Assembly: GCF_014648055.1 (NCBI RefSeq)
Contig: NZ_BMQJ01000002.1
Span: 591,205-655,204, forward strand
Length of the DNA stretch: 64,000 nt
Source of the DNA: Streptosporangium pseudovulgare
GTDB taxonomy: Bacteria > Actinomycetota > Actinomycetes > Streptosporangiales > Streptosporangiaceae
Direction: 5' to 3'
Positions 41,137-48,027 of the stretch are shown here, piece after piece; within the stretch, counting starts at the first letter, position 1; each line of letters opens with the position of its first letter. The notes beneath the pieces were generated by a model. The model made no database searches. It saw nothing but the letters and a program-made list of their open reading frames with translations, and was not told the origin of the DNA. Both the position numbers and the translations under genes were made by a program.

Positions 41137-41340
41137 CGGACCTCCCGTTTCGTACGAGGTGCGCCTTCCCCAACGGCCTCGCCCAGGATGATCACAAGTG
41201 ACTGTAGGAGAGACTACCGTCGGTTGTGACGCCGCACCAGAGGGGGGTCATACCGAGATGCTGTGCGACCGTCCTCCGGCTGGGGCATCCTCGGAGGAGG
41301 ACGATCCCGCGACCCGCCGCCCGACCCTCCGGAGAGCCAC

Positions 41341-42540
41341 ATGGACGCCGACATCGAACGGGTGGAGCCCGTCCCGGGAGCACCGGCTCTGATCAGGCGC
41401 GACCAGTTGCTCACGGACGCCGCCGGCATGGCGGCCGTCGCCCGGTGGACCGCCGCGGCGGCCGAGGCCGACGGGGTCTTCCGGATACGGCTCCTGCCCG
41501 GCGTCGACGTCTGCGATCTGGCCGCCGCGGTCCGCGACCGCGGGCACGCGGCCTCGCCCAACCACATCCTGGTGGGCCAGCCCCTCTTCTTCGGCGGCCC
41601 GGCCTCCCGCCCCTTCCCCGCGCCGCCTCCTCCGCCGCCCGGCGCCGCGCCGGGGGACGGGCCGCATCCCCCGGGCGGCCCGGGGGATGCCGGAGACGGC
41701 GGGAACGGCGGGGTGCCCGGTGATGCCCCGGGCGGCGGGCCCAGCGGGCCGGGCGGCCCGGGCGAGCCGGGTGGACCGGGCGGGCCAGGTGGATCGGGCG
41801 GGCCGGTGACCGTCGCGGTAGCCGACACCGGCCTGGCCGCGCACCCCTGGTGGCGGGACCTCCCATGGTTCCTCGAACGGCGGCGCGAGGCCGCCGAGGT
41901 GCCCGACGCCGACGGCGACGGGCGGCTGGACGCCCAGGCCGGGCACGGCACGTTCGTCACCGGGCTGATCCTGCGGTCGGCCCCGGAGGCGCGGGTGCGC
42001 CCGCTGCGGGTGCTGGACGGCCGCGGCGTCGGGGACGAGGCCGGACTGCTGCGGGCGCTGGCGCTGCTGCGGGACGAGCCGCCCCAGGTGCTCAACATCT
42101 CCCTGGGCGGACACACCTACGACGACCGGCCCTCTCCCCTGCTGGAGGCCGCCCTGGCCGCTCTGCCGGGCACCGTCGCGGTGGCCTGCGCGGGCAACAC
42201 GGCCTCCGACCGGCCGTTCTGGCCGGCCGCGCTGCCCGGGGTGATCGCCGTCGGCGCGCTGGACGCGGCCGGGCGGGAGCGGGCGCCGTTCTCGGCCCAC
42301 GGCCCCTGGGTCGACGCCTGCGCCCCCGGCGAGTGGCTGACCAGCTCCTTCCTGGAGCACGGGGCGTTCCACGGTTACGCGCGCTGGAGCGGCACCTCCT
42401 TCGCCGCCGCCGTGGTCAGCGGCGCGATCGCCGCCGCGGCCCGGGGGCGGACACCCGCCGAGGCCGCCGCGCACGTTCTCGACCCGGAACGGAACCGCAA
42501 AATCTCAGATCTCGGCGTCGCCGTGGCCGGACCAAGGTAA
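41341..42540 (+). CDS. Cytoplasmic subtilase (S8) of the CHAT operon
   Basis: A 399-residue subtilisin-fold protease without signal peptide or membrane segment. N-terminal domain about 1-85, then a Pro/Gly linker about 90-155 whose later part is collagen-like (GPGGPGEPGGPGGPGG), then the catalytic domain: Asp 162 in VAVADTG, His 202 in GHGTFVTG, oxyanion Asn in ACAGNTA, Ser 353 in SGTSFAAAVVSG. GGAGAG precedes the ATG. It is the first of four tightly packed genes with a sigma factor and a CHAT protease. An intracellular subtilase beside a second protease suggests a proteolytic switch (inference); its substrate is unknown. Confidence 0.92.
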   Translation: MDADIERVEPVPGAPALIRRDQLLTDAAGMAAVARWTAAAAEADGVFRIRLLPGVDVCDLAAAVRDRGHAASPNHILVGQPLFFGGPASRPFPAPPPPPPGAAPGDGPHPPGGPGDAGDGGNGGVPGDAPGGGPSGPGGPGEPGGPGGPGGSGGPVTVAVADTGLAAHPWWRDLPWFLERRREAAEVPDADGDGRLDAQAGHGTFVTGLILRSAPEARVRPLRVLDGRGVGDEAGLLRALALLRDEPPQVLNISLGGHTYDDRPSPLLEAALAALPGTVAVACAGNTASDRPFWPAALPGVIAVGALDAAGRERAPFSAHGPWVDACAPGEWLTSSFLEHGAFHGYARWSGTSFAAAVVSGAIAAAARGRTPAEAAAHVLDPERNRKISDLGVAVAGPR

Positions 42541-42601
42541 AGTCTCACCCAAAGTCACCACTGAGACACGAAGAGTGTCCGGGACGGCTTCGGAGGCGCC
42601 G

Positions 42602-43171
42602 GTGAGCGACCAGCACACGATCGACGCCGCGCTGGCGGGCGACCAGGCGGCATGGGACACGCTGGTGAACCGGTTCTCCGGCCCCCTGTGGTCGGTGGCC
42701 CGCGCCTACGGGCTGAGCGCGGCGGACGCCGCGGACGCGGTGCAGGGCACCTGGCTGCGACTGCTGGAGAGCCTGCACACCATCCGCGACCCCGGCCGGC
42801 TCGGCTCGTGGCTGTTCACCACGGTCCGGCGGGAGGCGTCCCTGATCGGCAGGCGAAGCCGTGGCGAGCGGCCGGTCGCCGACCCGGCCGACGCCGGCGG
42901 GTTCCGCCCCGGCTCGTCGCCGGCCGAGGACGCCCCCGACCCGGCCCTGCTCGTGCTCAGCGCCGACGAGGGCCGCCGTCTCTGGCTGGCCGTCGAGGCG
43001 ATGCAGGAGCCGTGCCGATCGCTGTTCCGGCTGATGGCGACGGCGCCCGACGCGGGCGTCCACCAGCTCGCCGGACGCCTGGGCATGCCCAGCGGCAGCT
43101 ACGGCCCCACCCGGGGCCGGTGCCTGAACCGACTACGCACCATGCTCACCGCCCAGGAGGCCGCATCTTGA
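42602..43171 (+). CDS. Sigma-70 family (ECF-like) factor of the CHAT operon
   Basis: A 189-residue sigma factor. Region 2 appears in 'DTLVNRFSGPLWSVARAYGLSAADAADAVQGTWLRLLESL' and 'IRDPGRLGSWLFTTVRREA'; region 4 in 'QEPCRSLFRLMATAPDAGVHQLAGRLGMPSGSYGPTRGRCLNRLRTML'. GGAGG lies 6 bases before the chosen GTG; an upstream GTG at 42575 has a poorer site. It follows the subtilase by 61 bp and overlaps the next gene. No anti-sigma factor is adjacent, so its activity may be controlled by the proteases around it (speculative). Confidence 0.85.
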   Translation: MSDQHTIDAALAGDQAAWDTLVNRFSGPLWSVARAYGLSAADAADAVQGTWLRLLESLHTIRDPGRLGSWLFTTVRREASLIGRRSRGERPVADPADAGGFRPGSSPAEDAPDPALLVLSADEGRRLWLAVEAMQEPCRSLFRLMATAPDAGVHQLAGRLGMPSGSYGPTRGRCLNRLRTMLTAQEAAS

Positions 43172-43632
43172 CCCGACGTCCCGCCGCGATCGACGACGAG
43201 TCCCTGATCGCCGCGCTCCGCCTGGCGGCCGGCCGGGATCCCGTGCCCGGCCACGTCCCGGCGACCGCGCGCGCGGCCTTCGGCCTGCGGCTGCCCGGCG
43301 CCGCCACGGCCCTGCCCGTGGCGGCGCCGGCACCGCGGGACGTCCGTGACGGCGGCGAGGAGCGGCTGCTCCGCTTCACCACGGCCGGGCTCACCGTCGA
43401 CCTGGAGGTCACCTCGATGGACGGCCTGGTCGATCTGGCCGGGCAGGTCTCCCCCTGCCCGGAGGAGGGCACGCGGGTCGAGGTCCGCACCCCGCACCTC
43501 ACCGAGGCGCGGGAGCTGTCGGCGACCGGTCAGTTCGCCGTGACGGGCCTGCCCCCGGGCTGGTTCAGCGTGGTGTGCCACCGGCCGGGGCAGGTCCCCG
43601 TCGTCACCAGCTGGACCAGGATCCGCCCGTAG
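43168..43632 (+). CDS. Small protein with Ig-like/carboxypeptidase-regulatory tail
   Basis: A 154-residue protein starting TTG inside the sigma factor's stop codon (TTGA overlap). The first 60 residues are Ala/Pro/Arg-rich. The second half is beta-rich, with 'LDLAGQV'-like and 'ARELSATGQFAVTGLPPGWFSVVCHRPGQ' stretches reminiscent of carboxypeptidase-regulatory or transthyretin-like folds. It ends directly at the next gene's GTG (no gap). The function is unknown; its position between a sigma factor and a CHAT protease suggests an adaptor or sensor (inference). Confidence 0.75.
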   Translation: MTRRPAAIDDESLIAALRLAAGRDPVPGHVPATARAAFGLRLPGAATALPVAAPAPRDVRDGGEERLLRFTTAGLTVDLEVTSMDGLVDLAGQVSPCPEEGTRVEVRTPHLTEARELSATGQFAVTGLPPGWFSVVCHRPGQVPVVTSWTRIRP

Positions 43633-46272
43633 GTGACCACCGACGAAGCGCTCGCCGCCGCCGAGCGGGCACTGGAGCTGTCCGGCAGCGACCCGGCCGC
43701 CGCACGGGAGCTGGCGCGCGACGTGCTCCGCTCCGTGGGCCCCTGGAGCTCCGCGGACTCCCAGGGCTCCGCGGCCCCCTGGAGTCCCGCGGACCCTTGG
43801 AGCTCCGCGGCTACCGGCAGCTCCGCGGACCCTTGGAGCTCCGCGGATACCTGGGACGGAGACACGGCCGCCTCCCGGGGCGGGGCCGTGGCCGTCCCGC
43901 AGGACCGGGCTCCGGCCGCCGCCCACGACGGAAGCCCTGCCGCCCACGACGGAAGCCCTGCCGCCGATGACGGGATCCGGGCCGCCCTCCCCGCGGAGGC
44001 CGCGGCGGTCGCCCACCGGGCGCTGGCGGTGGCCGCGCGGGAGCTGGGCGACCTGCCGCTGGCCGAGGAACACCTGCGGCGCGCGGTGCGCGTGGCGCTG
44101 CGGGCGGGCCTGCCGTACCGGGCGGCGCAGGCACGGCTGTCGCTGGTGCACGTCCTCACCGAGCTGGGCCACCCCCGGCGGGCGCTGGCCGTCGCGACGG
44201 CGGCCGAACCCTGCCTGCCGCCCGCCGAGACGGCCAGGCTCGCCGTACACCGAGCCGGGGCGCTGACCCGCCTGGGCCGCTACGCCGAGGCCCTCGCCCA
44301 GTGCGACCGGGCCGTGGGCGCCCTGGACGGCGACGCCCACTATCTCGCCGGGGCCCTGCTGAACCGAGGGCTGATCAGGGTGTTCCTGGGGTGCTTCGGG
44401 GAGGCCGAGGCCGACCTGCGCCGCTGCGCGGAGCTGGCACGGGGCGCGGGCCTGGACCACGTGCTCGCCCTCGCCGAGGGCAACCTGCCGTTCCTGGCCG
44501 CCCGGCGCGGCGACCTGCCCGCCGCGTTCACCGCCTACCGGCGCGCCGAGAACAGCCTGTTCGGTTTTCCGGAGCGGCTTGCGACGATGCGCTGTGACCT
44601 GGCGGAGGCGCTGGTCGACGCCCACCTGCCGGGTGAGGCTCGGGCGCTGCTCGACCTGGCGGTGCCGGAGCTCTCGGCGGCGGGGGCGGAGGTGGCGCTG
44701 GCCGACGCCCGGCTGCTGCTCGCCCGGGTGGAGCTGCGCACCGGCGACCCGCGCCGCGCCGCCGAGCACGCCGAGCCGGCCGCGGCCGCCCTGGCCGCGC
44801 AGGGCAGGACGGCGCTGGTGCCGCTCGCCGCCGAGGTGCTGCTGCGGGCCCGCCTGGCGTCCGGTCCACCGTCCCGGGAACTGGCCGCCGAGCTGCTCTC
44901 GTGCGCGGCCGACCTCGACGGCGCGGGCCGCCCCGACCTGTCCCGTGAGCTGCGGTTCGCCGCGGCCGAGACCGCCCTGCGGCTGGGCGACCGGGCGGGT
45001 GCCCGCGAGCAGCTCGCCGTCCTCGCCCGCCGCGCCCCGGGGCTGCTGCGCCACCGGGCCGCCGCGCTGCACCGGGCGCTGTCCGGCGACCGGCGCGGCG
45101 CGTTCGCGGCCGTCCGCGCCGGGCTGACCGAGGCGGGCTCCGCCGCGTCGGCCCTCGACGATCCCGCGATCCGGGCGTACGCCGTCGGCGCCGGCGAGCC
45201 GCTGGCCCGCTTCGGGCTGGCGCTCGCACTGGAAACGGGGCGGGGCCGCGCGGTCCTCGCCTGGGCCGAACGGTGGCGGGCGGTCGCCGGGGGCGCCGGG
45301 CGGCCCGTGGCGCCCGATGTCGAGGAGCTGCGGGCCGCCCTGGGGGAGGCGGCGCTGGTGGAGTTCGTCCGCGACGGCGACGGGCTGGTGGCCGTCGCCG
45401 TCACCCCCGAGCGCGTCGCGCTGCGCCGGCTCGGCCCCTTCACCGCCGTCGCCGAGGCCACCGTACGGCTCCGGTACGGCCTGCGCCGGTCGCACCTGCG
45501 CGACGGCCGGATCCCGGGACTGGACGGCGACGCGGCGCTGCTGGAGCGGCTGCTGTTCGGCGCACTGCGCCGGTCGCTCGGCGACCGGCCGCTGGTCGTC
45601 GTGCCGACCGGTTCGCTGCACACCCTGCCCTGGCCGGTGCTGCCGCTGAACGCCGGTCGTCCCGTCACCGTGGCGTCCGCCGCGGCGGCCTGGCTGGCCG
45701 GGCACCGGGCGCCCGCCGTACCGGGTGGAAGGACCGTGGCGGTCGCCGGTCCCGCGCTGCGCTGCGCCGGCGCCGAGGCGGCCATGGTCGCCGCCCGCCG
45801 TCCCGGCACCGAGCGGGTGGCGGCGCGGCGGGCCGAGGTGCTGGCGGCGCTGGAGGGCGCCGAGGTGGCGCACCTGGCCGCGCACGGGGTGTTCTCCCCG
45901 GGCAGCCCGCTGTTGTCCAGCATCCATCTCGACGACGGGCCGTTGATGGCCTACGACCTGCTGCGGCTGCGCCGGCCGCCCGCGCTGGCGGTGCTGTCGG
46001 CGTGCGACGCGGGCATGGCGCGGGTGCCCGCCGACGGGGCGCCGCTGGGGCTGGCCGGGGCCTTCCTGTCGGTGGGGTCGCGGTGCGTGGTGGCCAGCCT
46101 GGTGCCGGTACGCGACGAGCCGGCGCTGGCGCTGATGGAGGTCTTCCACGAGCTGCTGGCCACCGGGCATCCACCGGCCCGGGCGCTGGCCGCGGCGAGC
46201 GCGAAGACCGGGGTGGCGGGGTTCGCCTGCTTCGGGTACGGCGACCGGCCGGTCCCGGCCGCCCGGCCGTAG
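43633..46272 (+). CDS. TPR-CHAT caspase-like protease
   Basis: An 879-residue protein. After a repetitive, disordered-looking stretch (about 34-115, with tandem PWSSAD and AHDGSPA units encoded by tandem DNA repeats) come alpha-helical TPR-like repeats (about 115-560) and a C-terminal CHAT domain (about 565-875). The CHAT dyad is readable: His 751 in HLAAHGVFSPGSPLL and Cys 791 in AVLSACDAGMARV, followed by 'APLGLAGAFLSVGSRCVVASLVPVRDE'. CHAT proteins are caspase-HetF proteases, several of them effectors in defence or programmed cell death. Last gene of the operon, starting immediately after its neighbour's stop. Confidence 0.93.
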   Translation: MTTDEALAAAERALELSGSDPAAARELARDVLRSVGPWSSADSQGSAAPWSPADPWSSAATGSSADPWSSADTWDGDTAASRGGAVAVPQDRAPAAAHDGSPAAHDGSPAADDGIRAALPAEAAAVAHRALAVAARELGDLPLAEEHLRRAVRVALRAGLPYRAAQARLSLVHVLTELGHPRRALAVATAAEPCLPPAETARLAVHRAGALTRLGRYAEALAQCDRAVGALDGDAHYLAGALLNRGLIRVFLGCFGEAEADLRRCAELARGAGLDHVLALAEGNLPFLAARRGDLPAAFTAYRRAENSLFGFPERLATMRCDLAEALVDAHLPGEARALLDLAVPELSAAGAEVALADARLLLARVELRTGDPRRAAEHAEPAAAALAAQGRTALVPLAAEVLLRARLASGPPSRELAAELLSCAADLDGAGRPDLSRELRFAAAETALRLGDRAGAREQLAVLARRAPGLLRHRAAALHRALSGDRRGAFAAVRAGLTEAGSAASALDDPAIRAYAVGAGEPLARFGLALALETGRGRAVLAWAERWRAVAGGAGRPVAPDVEELRAALGEAALVEFVRDGDGLVAVAVTPERVALRRLGPFTAVAEATVRLRYGLRRSHLRDGRIPGLDGDAALLERLLFGALRRSLGDRPLVVVPTGSLHTLPWPVLPLNAGRPVTVASAAAAWLAGHRAPAVPGGRTVAVAGPALRCAGAEAAMVAARRPGTERVAARRAEVLAALEGAEVAHLAAHGVFSPGSPLLSSIHLDDGPLMAYDLLRLRRPPALAVLSACDAGMARVPADGAPLGLAGAFLSVGSRCVVASLVPVRDEPALALMEVFHELLATGHPPARALAAASAKTGVAGFACFGYGDRPVPAARP

Positions 46273-46320
46273 GGCGCCGGCCGCCTCATCGGACCGGAAC
46301 CGGCTCCGGCCGGACCCGAA

Positions 46321-46488
46321 CCGTCCGTGACGGACGGCCGCCGGGAGCCGGCCGGACCCGAACCGTCCATGACGGACGACCGCCGGGAGCCTGCCGGACC
46401 TGAACCGTCCATGACGGACGGCCGCCGGGAGCCTGCCGGACCCGAGCCGTCCATGACGGACGACCGCCGGGAGCCTGCCGGGACCGGG
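46321..46488. repeat. 42-bp tandem repeat, four copies
   Basis: Units start at 46321, 46363, 46405 and 46447 and each contains CCGTCCATGACGGACGG (the first reads CCGTCCGTGA), a small inverted repeat. The period is a multiple of three, so both strands stay open (plus strand units read MTDGRREPAGPEPS), but there is no ribosome site and no protein-like start or end. The array fills the gap between the convergent CHAT and sulfurtransferase genes, ending at the latter's stop codon. Confidence 0.9.
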
Positions 46489-47301
46489 TCAGCCGGTGGC
46501 GACCGGCCGGGAGGGGTCGGCCACCCAGTTGGACCAGGAGCCGACGTAGAGGGCGGCGGGGACGCCCGCCACGTCCAGCGCGAGCACCTGGTGCGCCGCC
46601 GTCACGCCCGAGCCGCAGTAGGCGCCGACCGCGACGCCCGGCAGGGCGCCCAGGGTGTTGAACCGCTCGCGCAGGAACTCCGGCCGATGGAAGCGCCCCG
46701 CGGGATCGACGTTCTCGAAGGTGGGGGCGCTCACCGCGCCGGGGATGTGCCCGGCGACCGGATCGATCGGCTCGACCTCGCCCCGGTAGCGTTCGGCGGC
46801 GCGGGCGTCCAGCAGCACCCCTTCGGTGGCCAGCTCCAGTGCCTGGCCCGCGTCGAGGACGGGCATCCCGCCCGGCCGCGCGACGAAGTCACCGGGCCGC
46901 GCGGACTCGTCACCCGCCGCGACGGGCCGCCCCTCGGCGACCCAGGCGCGCAGGCCGCCGTCGAGGACGCGGACGTCGGGGTGGCCGAAGTAGCGCAGCG
47001 TCCACCACGCCCGCGCGGCGGCGGTGGCGTCGGCCTCGTCGTAGACGACGACCGGGCGGGAGCCGGACACGCCCAGGCGGCGCATCGCCTCCTGGAACGC
47101 CCCGGCCGCGGGCAGCGGGTGGCGGCCCTCCGGTCCGGGCCGCGCCGCGAGGTCGGCGTTGAGATCGCAGAAGACCGCGCCGGGAATGTGGCCCTCGCGG
47201 TAGGCGTCGGCCCCGGGCGGGCCTCCGAGCTTCCAGCGCACGTCCAGGACGGCCGGGCCGTCCAGGGCCGCCAGCTCGGCCGGGGTGATCAGCGGGCTCA
47301 T
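46489..47301 (-). CDS. Thiosulfate/3-mercaptopyruvate sulfurtransferase
   Basis: A 270-residue two-domain rhodanese. The inactive N-terminal domain runs 'VLDVRWKLGGPPGADAYREGHIPGAVF', the active C-terminal domain carries the persulfide loop CGSGVTA, preceded by 'GVLLDARAAERYRGEVEPIDPVAGHIPGAV'. CGSGVTA fits the mercaptopyruvate type at least as well as the thiosulfate type, so substrate is left open. The gene overlaps nothing and ends at a tandem-repeat array. Confidence 0.92.
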   Translation of the reverse strand: MSPLITPAELAALDGPAVLDVRWKLGGPPGADAYREGHIPGAVFCDLNADLAARPGPEGRHPLPAAGAFQEAMRRLGVSGSRPVVVYDEADATAAARAWWTLRYFGHPDVRVLDGGLRAWVAEGRPVAAGDESARPGDFVARPGGMPVLDAGQALELATEGVLLDARAAERYRGEVEPIDPVAGHIPGAVSAPTFENVDPAGRFHRPEFLRERFNTLGALPGVAVGAYCGSGVTAAHQVLALDVAGVPAALYVGSWSNWVADPSRPVATG

Positions 47302-47399
47302 CAGGTGCTCACCTTCGCAAGGAGTTCGGGATCCGGGGCGACGGCCACGAGGCGGCGCGGGCGGTGGGCACGCGCGCCGTGCCCGGGCCGTGGAGACGG

Positions 47400-47990
47400 C
47401 TACGAGGCGGCGCGGGCGGTGGCCTCCGACAGCGCCTTGGCGAAGGTCAGCACGTGGGAGACCGCCTCGGGGCCGTCGGCCGCCTCGCTCACGCGCAGCG
47501 ACAGGTCGTCGGCCGTGACGGCGCCGGTGTAGCCGTGATCGGCCTCGCAGTTCTCGTCGCCGCAGGTGGCGGGCTCCAGGTCGACGTGGGAGATGGCCCC
47601 CCAGCCGATGGTGAGCGTCACCTCCGTGGGCGGCACACCCGGCACGTAGGAGGCGGGGTCGGGGACCACCCGGGTGACGGAGACCGATTGGATCCGGCTG
47701 AGACGCACCGCCTCGGTGGTCGTGGAGGCGTGCGACGCCGAGACCCCCTCCACCGCGGGGTGCTCGTCGGTGTGGCAGACGAGCAGCCGGGTGGGAGTGA
47801 GCACCAGGACGGTGACGTGCCTGCGCACCTCCATCGCCGGGTCGAAGGTGGCCTCGTGGTGCACCACGTACGCCGTCACCTGTTCCTTGCCCAGGGCGGA
47901 TTCGACCGCGTCGGTGACCAGGTCGGGGTAGTAGCCGCTGCGGTCGATGGCGTCGCGCAGCCCGGTTGCCGAGAGTCGGGTATCCCTCAT
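47400..47990 (-). CDS. DUF5998 family protein
   Basis: A 196-residue protein of an actinobacterial family of unknown function. Readable family features are 'GYYPDLVTDAVESALGKEQVTAYVVHHEATFD', 'HVTVLVLTPTRLLVCHTDEH' and 'CGDENCEADHGYTGAVTADDLSLRVSEAADG', the last with two Cys that might bind metal. The ATG at 47990 has AGGA upstream and gives the usual N-terminus; a GTG at 48026 is the alternative. It lies 37 bp downstream of the Pat-like gene on the same strand, probably in one transcript. Confidence 0.82.
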   Translation of the reverse strand: MRDTRLSATGLRDAIDRSGYYPDLVTDAVESALGKEQVTAYVVHHEATFDPAMEVRRHVTVLVLTPTRLLVCHTDEHPAVEGVSASHASTTTEAVRLSRIQSVSVTRVVPDPASYVPGVPPTEVTLTIGWGAISHVDLEPATCGDENCEADHGYTGAVTADDLSLRVSEAADGPEAVSHVLTFAKALSEATARAAS

Positions 47991-48027
47991 GGGTCCATCC
48001 TGCCCTGTCCGGGGCAGCGCTTTCACC

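Noticed and set aside
46321..46488. A CRISPR array
   Set aside because: The units are directly tandem without distinct spacers, and no cas genes are in the window. No other CRISPR-like array was seen.
46327..46500. A repeat-peptide gene (MTDGRREPAGPEPS units)
   Set aside because: The frame is open on both strands only because the repeat period is a multiple of three; there is no ribosome site, and the array abuts a real gene's stop codon.
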